Both the position numbers and the translations under genes were made by a program. Positions 1 to 12,204 of a stretch of DNA of 64,000 nucleotides are shown here, in pieces (the first letter of the stretch is position 1; every line of letters starts with the position of its first letter). Under the pieces are notes generated by a model. It saw only the letters and a program-made list of their open reading frames with translations. It was not told the origin of the DNA and did not search any database. Origin of the DNA: Lepisosteus oculatus (lineage: Eukaryota; Chordata; Actinopteri; Semionotiformes; Lepisosteidae); contig NC_090711.1 in the NCBI RefSeq assembly GCF_040954835.1, forward strand, positions 2,611,501-2,675,500, in the 5' to 3' direction.

Positions 1-166
1 AGAACAGAGGGATGAGGAACCTCACCGTGTACTGGGGCAGCAGCAGTAGTGAAGTGCCTGCTTTCAGTGGCCATAGCAAGGGGGATCCGCACCCACGACC
101 TTCTTATTGGCGGGGCCCCTCTCCACTCATGTCCAGGATCCCACGGTTGTCCGTTCTTCCCCGCAG

Positions 167-3100
167 GACCCCCGCGTGCTGGATGCCATGTTGCCCTATC
201 AGGTGAATTACTATGGCAACCCTCACTCCAGAACGCATGCATATGGCTGGGAGAGCGAGAGGGCTGTGGAGGTGGCCAGAAAGGTGAGCCCGGCGCGCGC
301 GCTCCCCCTCCGATCCACCGGGCCTGGGCGACGGCAGCCGACGCGCTGCAGGTGCCGCTCAGGCGTCTCGGGATGATCGGGACTGGGGCATTTACAGCAG
401 TGGCAAACAAAAAAAAAACACCTTAAACTTCAGAAGTCGCGTGCTGATTTTGAGTCAGCTCCAATCTGAATTTAAAGCACAGGGAAGGTATTGATTTAGA
501 AAAGAACTGTAAATGTACGCTTCTCTTTTTTCCTCCGTCATGACCCCGTACTGCTTTTCTGTCTTCCCTGTGTAGCAAGTGGCCGACCTGATTGGGGCTG
601 ATCCCAGGGAGATCGTGTTCACCAGCGGCGCAACGGAGTCCAACAACATGTCAATCAAAGTGCGCATCACAGCAACAGAAAGTTGCCTCCTCTCGTGTGT
701 AACCCGATTGGTGTTTAATCGATGGTGTTGATTAAGTGCAACCTGTGCATTCAGTTAATGGTCAAGACTGTGTGGCTCATTAAGGGGCAGAAGGACAGAC
801 TAAATGGGCAGGGTCATGCTACGATTATAATAATGTTGTATTGAATACTAGAAGGCCGACGTCCATTCTCGTTTTCCCTTCCTGTCCCTTGTACCAGAAT
901 GTTTCTCATTTAACGATAGAGCGTCTCACACCAGCAGTGAGAGACCATGATGCCCACTGACCTCTCTGACCACTCTGATCACTAATTGAGCCCATTCATT
1001 GCTGCTTTGAAACACACACAGCCTTGTGTCCTAGTTTCAAGCAGGTGGTGACTATAAAGAGACAGACAAAGCCTGCAGGTTGGCCTCCCTTTCATGACCC
1101 AGGGTTGTCCTTCACCGGGTCCCCCCGTAATGCGATTTTCCTGGTGTTCCCTCGGACTGCAGGGTGTGGCGCGGTTCTACAAGTCCAGGAAGAAACATGT
1201 CGTCACCACGCAGACGGAGCACAAGTGCGTGCTGGACTCCTGCCGAGCGCTGGAGGCCGAAGGGTTCGACGTCACGTACTTGCCTGTAAAAAGTAACGGC
1301 CTCATTGATCTGGAGGTGCGTGTTGTGTTTGTAGCGGTGCGTTGGGAGAAGGGGAGCTGAATGTGCTTTCATTTGACTATTTAGATCTTGAGCTTCCTAC
1401 AGCGTGTATCTCGGTATTCTCATAGTGCTTTTTTATTCAATATTTACTCATTGACTATAATTCAGGAAACGTGCATTACATAACCATACTCCACAATGTT
1501 ACCCTTTTGGGTTTACAGACTTTCAGGTTGAATTACAGCTTTGAATTAAATCTTAGGCCGGACTTAGGTTTGTTCAGTTCTTACTAGATTAAAAATACTG
1601 AGCAGGTTGAAACGTCTAAGCAGCATTATGGGTGTGCTTGCCCACTTCTCAGTTTGCTCATCTGCCTTGTGTTGTTTGTCAGCAACTGGAAGAGACCATC
1701 AGGCCTGACACCAGCCTGGTTTCAGTCATGACGGTCAACAACGAGATTGGGGTGAAACAGCCGGTGAAAGAAATAGGTGAGAGACCCTGTGCTCCTGTTG
1801 CAGTTGGGCTGGCTTCATGCTTTTTATTTTTTTATCTTTCTCGTAGCCGTGTTTACATTTTCAAAGGAACTTTGTGTTCTGTTCCGGATCAGGTCGCGTC
1901 TGCCGTTCCAAAAAGGTGTTTTTCCACACGGATGCGGCTCAGGCCGTGGGGAAGATCCCGGTTAACGTCAACGAGTGGAACGTCGATCTGATGTCAATCA
2001 GTGGTCACAAGATCTATGGTCCAAAAGGTGAAGCACGATTATAGACAAGTGGTGCCTCTGAATTTCCGTTCTATGTGAGTCAACTGCAGTTTCCTTATTA
2101 ACTGAATATACAGTACGTCTATTGAGATGAGGCGTAGGTGAGTACAAGTCGTATGAAGGTGCAGTGAAAACCAGAAGACGGTGGAGTTACTGTAGCTAAT
2201 ACCATTGTTTTACCAAAACCAATTTACTATTGCATTGGTTGTTATACAACTGTTCCCTATTCCTGTTGTCACCAATGCAAGACGGCCAACTTAATTGCTT
2301 GATGAGAGGCTAAGTAAAGAAGGAACTGGCTGAGCAAAAGACGTGCACTGGGACAAGTGGCATGGGACACTCCGCACTCCCTTGCAGTTCCAGCACAGGG
2401 CGCAAGGTGGCGTGGGTCTGTGTTGAGATCAGCTGATTTGAATGTGAGCAGTGGGGAAGCAAGGCAGCATACGTCAAGCCCTTCATTTCCGTTCCCCCTC
2501 ATTGCAAAGAACATTCTCCCTGCTCTGATAAGTAACGTAGTGCTGTATGCATCTACAGTTAGGCTGGGGTGCATCGTATTTGTCCTGGCCTTCGTGTTTA
2601 CCGCAGAGTTGTTAGCTCATTATTATCCTCAACAAGAAGCAGCTGGAGGAAGTCTTTATCAAGAAGCTGTGATCGTAGATGTCAGGCCCCCGCTGAGGAT
2701 TTTGTTTAGGTGCACAGGGTTGAAGTGTTTTGAGGTCCTCTAGCTTCCGATACCCTGTGTTTCTGGAGCCCTGTGGGTGACGAGGTTTTCTTTTTTCTCT
2801 CTGCGCTTGTTGGCAGGAGTGGGGGCGCTGTACGTGAGGCGGCGGCCCCGCGTGCGACTGGATCCCCTGCAGAGTGGGGGGGGGCAGGAGAGGGGGCTGC
2901 GCTCTGGCACGGTGCCCACCCCGCTCGTCGTGGGCCTTGGCGCCGCCTGTGAGATAGCACAGCAGGAAATGCAGGTGCGGAGACCGTGTGGGCAGAGAGA
3001 CGCCTGCTCCTCACGTGGACCAGAAGGGTTCTGCTCCGAATGAGCTAATTAAGGAGCTAATCATTTGCTGCACTTGACTGGATGAACAGTTTGCAAAGAT

Positions 3101-6100
3101 CTTCGGCGGTTGAGCATTTAAAGAGCCCTAGAAAACCTGCTGATCCTGCTTTCTGCATTTAGGCTTAGCTCCGTAGATGCGAACTTTTTAATTGGTTTGA
3201 TTACAGCAAAGATGGTGCAGCTGGTCTCCCTGCCCCCCATCTTCTCAGAACCTGCAAAAGATTCTCAGGCTCACCCTGTCTTCCCTGCAGTACGATCACA
3301 GGCGGATATCGATGCTGGCTGACCGTCTCCTCGGGAAAATCATGGCCGGAATCCCGGATGTGGTAATGAATGGAGATCCCGAGAAGAGGTATCCAGGTGA
3401 TGTGCCGCTCTCGGTCGTCAGATTCGCTGGGCTGCGCCGCGGGTTCGGAAGCGTCAGTGATTGGCGGTGATGATACTGGCTGGGTTTTACATGAACCCGC
3501 CATGTCTGGCTTTTGCTCTGTTTCCGAAAGCACATTGCTGGGCAGGAGGTGGCAGGCTCCCCTGCAAGTTACCCTGTTTGACATTCGTGTATGGGCTGGG
3601 GTATTTAAATGCCCTTGTCAGATATGGGCCATTTTATCATCATGGGTAGTGGCACAGTAGCATAGTGGTTAGCATTGCTGCCTCACAGCCCTGGGGCCCT
3701 GGGTTCAGTTCCAGACCTGGGGTGTTGTCGGCCTGGAGTTAGTATGTTCTGTCTGTGTTTGTGTGGTTTTCTCCGGGTGCTCCGGTTTCCTCCCACAGTC
3801 CAGAGACATGCTGGTAAGTAAATAGGCTTCTGGGATAATTGGCTGTGGTGTGAGTGTGCGTGTCTGTGTTTGTCCGTCTGCCCTGCAATGGTCTGACGTC
3901 CCGTCCAGGTTGTATTCTGCTTTGTGCCTGCTGCTTGCTGAGACGGGCTCCGGCTCCCCCACCACCCTGTACTGGTTGAAGAGGTTGGAAAATGGATGGA
4001 TGGATTATTGTGAGAGAATGCTGCTCGAATGAGAATTTGGTAGCTGCTTCCTGACCTGCCTAACAGGAATTCTTCTTGTTATGCGTGATGATTTGAGATT
4101 GTGTATGGTGTTTCCTCGCCATTCTCAGACTGTACGTGTTAGACTGCTTATTGGTTAAAAAATCTACACAAAAGTTCACCACGATCGGGATGTCAGGATG
4201 GTCTTGTGCAGGGCAATCCAATCCTGGTCCTGGAGGGGGTGCTGTGTCTGTAGGTTTTGCAAGCCCCTCTTAACTCGCCAGCGACTGAAGAGCTGGGAGA
4301 AACTAGTCGACTTGTCGAGTTGTGCCAGTAACTACGTGGTTTAGCTAGTTAAAAGCAAGGTTGCAATGAAAACCTTGGGCCAAAATCCAGTGTTCCAGGA
4401 CCAGAGGCCACTATTCGATAGGCACTGGGTGAGAGTGGATTGGTCTCAATCACATGTATGATTTCATCTTCTGAATTGAAAAAAGAAAGTGATCGGTTAG
4501 CAGTGATGTGTGGATTTCTTTCTTAACCTTCAGCAACTGAGGGATTAAATGTAAGTTGGAAACCCCACAGTCCCCACTGTAGTTTAGTGTTCTTAATTAA
4601 AATATATTTTATATTTTTGATACAAATCCTAGCAGGTCCACTCAGCCTGCAGCTCCTCCAGTCAAATCCATTGCAGCAGCTTGATCCAAGCTGCTCTTCA
4701 GTTGCTACGCAGAGAGTCAGTCAGAAAATGACGGAGCTCCTTGTAGCCGAACCTTGTCAAGGAAGAGGACTTGGAGGGGCCCCCAGGTTGAGTAGGCCTG
4801 AAGGCCCACTGTCTGATGGTCACTGTTTCTTCATTGCGATGCAGGTTGTATCAATATTTCCTTTGCCTATGTGGAGGGAGAGAGCCTGCTGATGGCACTC
4901 AAGGATGTTGCTCTCTCTTCTGGCAGGTGAGCAATTCCAGCACTGTGATGACCCCGCTCTCTCTCATGGGTATTTCTGTTGCCCATCTGAAAACAGTACA
5001 ACGGCTCTTTTTGGCTCCTTTTGTTTTATTTTTAACCAGCACTTGACATCTTTTGTTTGAGTGTTTTTTTTTTAGTCTTTGCAGCTGAACATGCGGATAA
5101 TTGTCGGGTGGCTTGAGAGCACAGGTTCTAAAACAAATGCCGGACTATAAGTATGTGTTGCATGGATTATGATAGAAAGTGTTGTCATAAGTAAACCCCC
5201 TGTGGAAAGCATCAGGCAAGCGGTTCGGGTCAGATACCCTTCTCTTGCACTCAGGGTTATTCCTGTTGTTAAATCCTCATCTGGCTTGATGAAGCAGTGT
5301 GGAGGAGTGGGCTGGGCTCTGGACTCGGAACTGAGAGGTTGTGGGTTTAGATCTTCGCTGGGCCACTGCTGTTGTATCCTTGAGTAAGGCGCAAGCACTA
5401 CATTTTCTCGGGTTAAATACCCAGCTGTATGAATGAATTGGCACAAATCTTCAAAAACGACGCCCGCCCAGTTTAATAATGATGGCTGTTCTGATCAGTG
5501 ACGAGTTCGCGGAGCCTGAGATGTTTCTGCCTCTCTGCAGTGCCTGCACGTCCGCCTCCCTGGAGCCTTCATACGTGCTGCGAGCTATTGGGACTGACGA
5601 AGACCTGGCTCATTCGTCTATCAGGTGCCTGTTAAAGGAACTCTTCATTAGATAGTATCTCTCCTTCTTTTTCAATCTGTGTTTTTTGTTCCAGGTCAAG
5701 TGCATGTTTCTTTAGTGGCCAGACGAGAAATGACATTTAGGTGAGGGCTCTCATACCCTGGTCCTGAAGAGCCCCCGTCGCGTTCAGTTTTATAGGTGAC
5801 CCCAACACTGAAAGGTTCCCAAGAGAGTGGAAACACAAGTAAATTATTGATTAGTCTGGAATGTAGTTTAGTCAGTTAAAGTCTCTAAATTGCTTAATTA
5901 AGCAAATCTCAATTGATCACAATTCAGAAGTTCAAGGTCTTTAGCAGTAGGAGGTTTACTGCTGCCCTGGGGGCTGGACTGGGGCTTTTGAAGAGCAGGA
6001 CTAGAGGCAGACATGGTGTGGGAAACTCTTGCGTTATTTAGGGATGTGAAAGGTTTTTGCACCTGTAGTTTTCCGTGCTGACTCAGTCCCATCCCGGCTT

Positions 6101-6795
6101 CCCTCTTCAGGTTTGGAGTCGGTCGCTTCACCACGGAGGACGAGGTGGATTACACAGCGGAGAAGTGCATTCAGCAGGTCAAGAGGCTGAGGGAGATGAG
6201 GTCAGTCCCCGCATTGTCGCCTGACAAGACGATCGGTTGATTCGCTGAGAGAAAATTAACCCGATCCAAAAGCGACGGTTCTTTTGGATCAGGTTAAAAG
6301 ACAAGGGTTCCACCAACAGCAGTCTGATCAGTTCTGTCTGGTGGCTGAAACCCATGTAGTGTTGTGACCATGTTAGGAATGTTTCCTTCTTCTGCTTTAG
6401 GCCAACATTTAGCTTTCCACCTCAGTGGCTCCCTCTTTCATTTTGTTTTGCTCATGAATTTATTCCCACCACTGTTCTGCACAAATGTTCTTAATCCAAA
6501 AAGCAAATCGAGTTTTCTAGATTCCCTTAATCGTGAAATCTTCAGTGGACCCAACCCGTTTCCGGTGCGCTGGCGGTGCCCGTTTTTCTGTAAACACTTG
6601 TACAATGACAGAGTTTCACTCGAGCGGCTTCGCTGCCTGTTGCAGCCAGAACCGCCCCTGTTCCTGATTGGAACCCACTTCGCCGACCTCTTCGCGTCTG
6701 ACACTGAAAGGGTTTGAATTTTCCTTTCCAGCCCGCTGTGGGAGATGGTGCAGGAAGGAATCGACCTGAAGAGCATTAAGTGGACGCAGCACTAG
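167..6795 (+). CDS. NFS1: Cysteine desulfurase NFS1, C-terminal 388 residues (5' exons outside window)
   Basis: This gene encodes the PLP-dependent cysteine desulfurase that passes sulfur to the ISCU scaffold for Fe-S cluster assembly in mitochondria, and to tRNA and molybdenum cofactor thiolation. Eleven exons are visible: 167-283, 576-659, 1163-1315, 1683-1776, 1893-2027, 2817-2974, 3291-3396, 4845-4926, 5541-5624, 6111-6200 and 6732-6795 (stop TAG). All have AG/GT borders and the phases agree throughout, giving 388 residues. The vertebrate protein is about 457 residues, so roughly 69 N-terminal residues, including the mitochondrial targeting peptide, lie to the left. Visible motifs are [31 protein letters not shown], the PLP lysine in [18 protein letters not shown], the catalytic cysteine loop GSACTS and the C-terminal end KWTQH. 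The intron sizes are ordinary and no frame break is seen. Identity is very secure. Confidence 0.97.
1893..2027 (+). CDS. NFS1: NFS1 exon with the PLP-binding lysine
   Basis: This 135-nt exon starts in phase 1, completing a Gly codon, and reads through [12 protein letters not shown] to SGHKIYGPK. The lysine codon that forms the internal aldimine with PLP is at 2009-2011. The HTDAAQ segment holds the Asp and Gln that contact the cofactor in this family. Both the cofactor contacts and the lysine are intact, so the enzyme looks active. Confidence 0.95.
3648..4006 (+). mobile_element. tRNA-derived SINE with (ATGG)n tail
   Basis: The head has a box A-like TAGCATAGTGG (3658-3668) and a box B-like GGGTTCAGTTCC (3701-3712). 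It continues with the widespread fish SINE body (CCTCCCACAGTCC, GACATGCTGG, TGTGAGTGTG, CTCCGGCTCCCCC) and ends in an AATGGATGGATGG tail. It lies in an NFS1 intron (3397-4844). Four further copies or fragments are in this window. I do not assign a Repbase family name. Confidence 0.8.
4207..4420. repeat. MITE-like interspersed repeat with inverted ends
   Basis: The left end CCTGGTCCTGGA and the right end TCCAGGACCAG are inverted, with TAGGTTTT and AATGAAAACC between them. Short repeats beginning CTGGTCCTGGAG recur as fragments, for example near 5757, 37244, 43447 and 45362. Family unknown. Confidence 0.5.
5290..5455 (+). mobile_element. Second tRNA-derived SINE family, fragment
   Basis: A tRNA-like head (GCTCTGGACTCGGAACTGAG, then GTGGGTTTAGATC) is followed by CACTGCTGTTGTATCCTTGAG and CCCAGCTGTATGAATG, the body of a common fish SINE. 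Related copies are at about 31585-31720 and 63375-63548. It lies in the NFS1 intron before the catalytic-cysteine exon. Confidence 0.7.
5541..5624 (+). CDS. NFS1: NFS1 exon with the catalytic cysteine loop
   Basis: This exon carries the mobile loop that takes sulfur from cysteine. The persulfide-forming Cys codon is TGC at 5545-5547. The preceding Ser codon is split by the intron (AG at 4925-4926, T at 5541), so an intron lies two codons before the active-site cysteine. The exon continues with [25 protein letters not shown] and the split Arg codon that leads to [11 protein letters not shown]. Confidence 0.95.
6256..6297 (+). repeat. Inverted repeat (hairpin) in the last NFS1 intron
   Basis: The arms TTAACCCGATCCAAAA (6256-6271) and TTTTGGATCAGGTTAA (6282-6297) are complementary over 16 bp with one mismatch, around a 10-nt loop. 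It lies about 55 nt after the donor at 6200/6201. It may be a stem in the pre-mRNA or a relic of a palindromic repeat. Confidence 0.7.
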
Positions 6796-8162
6796 ACAGG
6801 ATTTGCTCCGGATCTCCAGCTGCAGAGTCCCCGTCGCCCCTTGTCCTTTCCTCTTCTCCCTCACATGACAGCATTCCAGTGCCTGTCGTCTCTCTCCGCT
6901 TGCTATAGAACATTACAAACATGACAAGAAACAAATGTCCGTTTAACCACGCACAACGGGGATCGTAAAAACTTGTAAGGTACCATAAGAGGAAGAATTT
7001 GATCTTTTTTTTAAAAAATATGGGCTGACTGTCCTTTCCTTTCTTTTTACCTGCCGTAAGAATGAAAACCGTTAATTTCCAAAGGCTAGTATGTGGGCGA
7101 GCAGCGAGGTGTTGGTATTTAAATCGCCGTGTGTTTTTGTCTTGGGTTGGGGGCCCCGTGTGGACCCTGCGGGGTCAGAGAGGGCCCCTGTGGTGGCCAA
7201 GAACTACATTCCAGCCTGCTGCAGTTTCAGGGTGGGGGGGGAGGGGAGAGGTAGGAGGTCTCGGTTTTCTCCCATGTAGAAACGGAACAGATCAAATACA
7301 AACACAGGCTAGCGTCGGGCTTTGTGATCGTATCAGGCGTACGGACTCCTTAATATGAACTTGTTTTTCTAGCAAGGTGTGAAAACGACGAATAACTTCT
7401 GTGAACGTTCGAATACGTGCGAATATGCCTCACCTTTCGGTGTGCAGTGGCCTTGAATGGAGAAATCTTAAAGAATAATAGGTCAAGAGTGTCTGTATGT
7501 AGTCGATAGTTTGGGCATTTTATTAATCCTCTTAATGTCTTTGTTGCAGTTCAGAAAGTACTATAAATGCTTTTTCATGCACAGGTTTCTTGAGCTTTGT
7601 CAGGCCGCTGGTCCTCCTGAGACTGGAGTACTGGGTCCTTTGTGATGTTCAGTCTTTGTGCAGGCCTGGCAGTGTCATTTGACAGACCCAAGTGCTCGGC
7701 TCTTTCATCATGGTCACGGTTGTGAAGATGGTGAAAACTGGAGACAAACCTTGCATTCTGCAGACGGCACATCTTAATGTCATCAAGGGTGGAAGATGTT
7801 AAGCAGAAGACTGGCTTGAGTGGGATGGGGAGGGCCCAGATAATTTGGCCCTTTGTAATACAGATAAAACAATCATTTCACAATGTTTCAGAAGTATCAT
7901 TGCTGCTTGTTAAAGGTTTAATGCTTTAAAGCTTTTTTTTAACTTAAGGTTTTGCTGACTGTATTGAGTAGATGTACCACTTGAGAATACATTGATGCTA
8001 TTCTGACGTTTAAAAAGAGACAGCACCTCACTTCACAAGTCCAATATGTGTCTTTTCCTGTAGGCGGTGTGCTTGCTGGTCAGGGGAGAAACTTGACTTT
8101 TTCTTTTTCCTTTGGCCACTGCGAGATCTTTTTTTGTGGTACATTGTATCTGTATAAATAAA
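6796..8162 (+). other. NFS1: NFS1 3' UTR
   Basis: The sequence after the NFS1 stop codon runs about 1.37 kb to a canonical AATAAA at 8157-8162, followed by a GT-rich stretch (CTTGTGTTATTAT). No other gene is evident inside it. It contains G-rich tracts near 7225-7245 and a T-rich end. Confidence 0.75.
8157..8162 (+). terminator. NFS1: NFS1 polyadenylation signal
   Basis: AATAAA within TATAAATAAACTG, with downstream T/GT-rich sequence. It is the first strong signal after the NFS1 stop and sits about 0.7 kb before the RBM12/CPNE1 promoter. Confidence 0.75.
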
Positions 8163-8870
8163 CTGTTCTGAAACCTGTCTCCCTGCCTTGTGTTATTATA
8201 AACCTCGTGTTCTAAATTAAAATCATTGGGGTTTAATGGGGATCTCCTAATTCTACGTCAGAGAGACCTATTCTGAATGAATTATGCGGTTTGAGAACCA
8301 AACCAAAGCAATAAATTCTGATGGATGAGTTCAGAGGTGCTGAAATGATTCTGATAATCTCCGCTGTGAACACGGGGACACGCCGACCAGGGGTTGCTGC
8401 CGAAGAACGACTCTTCTACTGTGCGCCGAAGTTTGGAAACCTCAACCCGAGAAAATGTGCAGATGTTTCCACTCTCGCGTTATTCAAAGGTAGCGCTCCA
8501 AACCCCCTTGCGATCTCCACGCCCACGCGTCCAGACATTTCGCAGAAGCCTACAAAAATAAAAATAAAAAACGACGTCCTCAAGGGGGGGGGGGGCAACT
8601 TGAATCTACTTCATTATATCCCGGGTGGCACGACGCGAGAAACGCGTCCGCTTTCCGTCTGCGGGGTGCTGGTGCTCCGCGCCTTTCACTAACTTTCGGA
8701 TTCAATGCACGGAGTGATCCACTCGCCGCTGCCCCGTCTCGGGTGTCGGCGTGACGGTGCACGACGCAGCCCAGCCAGCACCGCTGGAGAGGGGTGCCTG
8801 TGAGCGCCGGGGCCGCGAGCCCGTCACGTGGGGCCCCCACGCCGCCCCCCCCCCACGCCGCGGGGCACGC
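8163..8870. other. NFS1-RBM12/CPNE1 intergenic spacer grading into a CpG-rich promoter
   Basis: No gene is visible. GC and CpG content rises from about 8350 onward, with a G10 run at 8585-8594 and a C9 run near 8846. The segment ends in the promoter listed separately. Confidence 0.6.
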
Positions 8871-8900
8871 GCGGCGGCCATTTTGCAGCGCCGCCGCAGA
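8600..8900 (+). promoter_or_regulatory. CpG-rich promoter of RBM12, probably shared with CPNE1
   Basis: This is a CpG-dense, TATA-less segment. It has an E-box CACGTG at 8825-8830 and a YY1-type GCGGCCATTTTG at 8874-8885, a motif that often overlaps transcription starts of housekeeping genes. GC-rich, purine-rich sequence follows, and a good splice donor (TTTCG/GTAAGA) comes at 8995/8996. In mammals RBM12 and CPNE1 share a promoter and first exon. The same layout is inferred here from position and is not proved by sequence alone. Confidence 0.65.
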
Positions 8901-8995
8901 GACAGAGGGAGAAGCTGGGAGAGAGAGGAGCGGGAGAGCGACTGCGGGCTGTCTCCTTTATTTAAAATAAATCTGTTTGTGTACAGATACTTTCG
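8880..8995 (+). other. Candidate non-coding first exon of RBM12/CPNE1
   Basis: The start is placed at the YY1-type site and is approximate. The end is the donor TTTCG/GTAAGA. It has no long in-frame ATG reading frame. A second donor-like site (GAGCG/GTAAGA, 9455/9456) could mark an alternative first exon. Confidence 0.5.
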
Positions 8996-11597
8996 GTAAG
9001 AAACCCAAAAAAAAAAACAACAACAACAACACAACCAGCACACACCAACACACGCACAAAAGAGCGACAATGAGGAGTTTAAAGAGACTGTAGCAGCGCC
9101 GGTGGGCACTGCGGATACAGATAGGCCCTGCTGCAGTGTAGTGGACGAGTAGCTTCACGCGTGGGGTTTTTCCTCTTGTAAATCGGGACAGTTAAGGCAG
9201 GGAAGTAGTAAACACGTTTTCGTTGATCAGATTATTGAGGTGTTTTGTTTTTTTTTCCCCTGAGACGGCGGCGTCGGGTTTCTGTTTTTGTGCGGTGTCT
9301 TTCCCAGCGGCGCGCTGCGTTTTTGGCGATGGCGAACGCGACGGCCGGATTGTATTGTTTTTTTTTTCCGACATTGCCGATGTCACACCGGTCGGGTAGA
9401 TTAGCGTGGCCGCTTTCCACACACACACACAAAAATACAGCAGCAGAGCCGAGCGGTAAGATGTGAAGGGTTTGCTTTTAATGTTTGACTGGGAGAACTG
9501 TTGTTTAAAAATGATGCGTTTTGCTGTAGGTGGCGTAAGGGGTCTGGAGCGGGTTAGCCTCTCGCCTTATTGTTCTTGATGTGGGGTTTTGCTGCTCGGA
9601 CGCACTTGGGGCTCCTTAAATCGTTGCAGATTTGTTTTTTGGGGCGGTCTTTGCCTTGCAGATACTGGAACTGACGGATGTGTGTGCAAAGCTTTGTTTT
9701 TTAATATATATATATACGAAATGCTGCTTTTTGTCACTCCTGTAGCGCCTGCTGACCTTGTTAACCATGCAGATGCCCTGTTCCTGATGGCAGGAGCGCT
9801 TTGGGTGGAGGCGGTGTGGACCTGTTTGCAGGAAAGAGCCGTTTCCGAGGTTCGGGCTGCTCGGTGCCGGGAGGGGACGAGCTCCGAGCCGGGGCTGGTT
9901 CAGTTCTGTGCAGGGTTCGGGCCTGCCGCCTCCAGACACGGGCCGGTGCTTGCTTGGGCTTTGTCGCGGTCTGGGGTTTTTCGTTTGGTTGGGACTTATC
10001 TTTCTCCGATTTGTGCAATAATGCGTGTGGATAAGTGTCTTGCTCTTCATACGGGAAGTCCTAGTGTGTGGTGTTCTTTATTATGAAAGCTTGTCGGAGG
10101 CGCAGCAGGAGCAGGGGCTGTTTGAAACGTCGTTGAAATGTTCCGATCCACGATTTGCTTTGTGGCCGCCCAGATGCAGATGTGCAGATGTGAAACAGGA
10201 GTCCAGGTGTTGAGGTGGGAGGGGGTCAGAAGCGGTGCACCTCCCTGAGAAAGTCTGGTGTTCCTGAAAGGCTTTGGAGAGAATCTATTGATTGGAAACG
10301 TTGCTGACCTAAGTCTGCCTTTGGTGTATTTTCTTCGCTTGCATGCTGGGGGGATTGAAATCTTTTGGAGGTTTCGGTCTGGTCTGGCTCTGTGCTCTCT
10401 GGCCGTAGGCTGGCAGTGAAACGCAGCCCTGATCTGTGCGGTCTCATTTTGAAGCTGGGTGTGGTGCAAATCCGTGATTCCTTAATGCCTGCTACCTTCT
10501 TTTACACCGTGTAGCAGCGGTTTCTCTGTGACAGTAGACACGGGCCTTGAAGTGGTTTTTAGTGCTTTTGTGTCTTTCAGGGATGGGAGAGTGGCAGGGC
10601 AGGAGAATGTGAAAAAGATGGGTTTGTGTTTCGCTAGGTACCGTTTGAATACGGGGGGAGAGAACTTATTTTCTCCATCTCGACAATGAACCCTTCAGAT
10701 CAGATCGTCGGAAACCGGAGCAGTTTTTAAAGGCGTGAATGCAGTGTTCACCCAACAGGAGTTTCTTGTCTTTTTCTCTGCACTTGATTTCAGAGATGTG
10801 TTTTAATTGTCACACAAGTAAAATCCTGAAGTTGAAAAGGTGTTTCTCTTAAGTTTTAAGGGACACCTGAGGTTGGAATCTGTGTTGGGGGATCTGATAT
10901 CCTCGTTTTTCACATGGTTTGCTGAAGGAGAGAGCCTCTTGCTTTGGCAGTGGGGTGCTGTGGGATATAGTTTTCGGAGCTGTGGGGGTGTGCTATGTTG
11001 TGGATGCTTTCATCGGTATCGTGCCTCAAATTGAGTGAGGAAAAAAGGAGGCTTTGGTGAGATACAGACATGCATAGAAGAACTTGATCGAGCCTCACTT
11101 AGCTTATTGAAGTCGAATTCAGCATGAGGCGTTTATCTTGTTTTTAATAGTGCCTACACTCTCGCAAACCCCGAAGAGCATAGGACACTATTTTGTTGTT
11201 TGAGTCATGTTGTTTGTGTTGTTGTGCAGTTGCACCAAAGCCGCTGGTGGCATGTTCATGGATTGATTTCTCTTCACTGTTTCCTGAGATGTGTTGCCCT
11301 TTTATCTTGTGCTCCGACGCGCGATTCCTGTGATGGCCGATGGCTCTTGGGTGCGGCAGTCTTTCCGAAGTTGCAGCTCTTGAGCTGCAGGGGGTGGTGT
11401 GTTCCCAGCTGTGGGCCTGGGGTGGGGGGGGGTGGGCCGGGCCTGGTACAGTTGTTCCAGGGACTGCTGGGGCATGCCAGGGCTGCCAGAGAAGAGAGTG
11501 TGGTCTGTCAGCCTGCGGGCAGACACTGGGGGGGTGGCTGCTCTTGCCTCTTGCTTGCATTCATGTTTTGCCTCCCATCTATTTTTTGTTGTTACAG

Positions 11598-11684
11598 TCT
11601 AGAAATTGGTTTTAATTGCTTGCCGTCAGGATTGGCTTGGGTGCCCTGTGCTACTTTTAAGGAAAACGCCACTTATTATCGCAG
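11598..11684 (+). other. Candidate internal 5'-UTR exon
   Basis: A strong acceptor (TTTTTTGTTGTTACAG, ending 11597) and a strong donor (CGCAG/GTAAGC, 11684/11685) flank 87 nt with no obvious coding content. The position fits an extra untranslated exon of RBM12 or CPNE1. It is a prediction from splice signals only. Confidence 0.35.
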
Positions 11685-12068
11685 GTAAGCATTTCTGAAC
11701 TGGACCAGACTTTTTTTTTGCAGCTGTGAGCCGTGGTATAGACAGCTAATTTTGAATACCCTTTCCCTCTTTGGAGCAGTTATGGCCGATGGATTCATGA
11801 ACCTGTTATTGAAGTGATCCAAGTCTGGCCGTTTCCTTTTAGGACGCTCGTCCCATCTCGTGCTTATTGATCTGTGGGCTGTGCTTTTAGCAGCTCTGCG
11901 TGTGAGGTCAGATGGGCAAGGAGCATGCTGACTTGGGGCTTCATCCTTAAGGGTGTCTTTGCAATTGCATGTAGGTTAAGTTATGTTTCTGTTACAGCCT
12001 GTGGCTTTCTTCTGCCTGTGTATGCATGGCTGGAAGCTCGCAGTGTTTAGTCGTCACTTCCCTTAAAC

Positions 12069-12170
12069 ATATTAGATAGATAGATACTTTATTGATCCCG
12101 TGAGGGAAATTGCAGTGCAACAGCAGCTTAACACACACAACACAGCCACAGTGTAACGAATTATATAATA
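12069..12170 (-). mobile_element. LINE 3'-end fragment with GATA-type tail
   Basis: Read on the minus strand, the sequence CACGGGATCAATAAAGTATC runs into a TATCTATCTATC tail. This is the 3' end of a LINE that is very common in ray-finned fish. Only a short 5'-truncated piece is visible. The family assignment is left open. Confidence 0.55.
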
Positions 12171-12174
12171 ATAG

Positions 12175-12204
12175 TACAATACAATACAATACAATACAAT
12201 ACAA
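12175..12204. repeat. (TACAA)n microsatellite
   Basis: About six tandem copies of the pentamer TACAA, close to the LINE fragment and an AT-rich stretch with ATAAATATAG palindromes (12275-12335). Confidence 0.9.

Noticed and set aside
3650..3720. A tRNA gene
   Set aside because: Box A- and box B-like motifs are present, but no cloverleaf is evident and the sequence runs into a SINE body. The same applies to the heads near 5300, 60450 and 63390.
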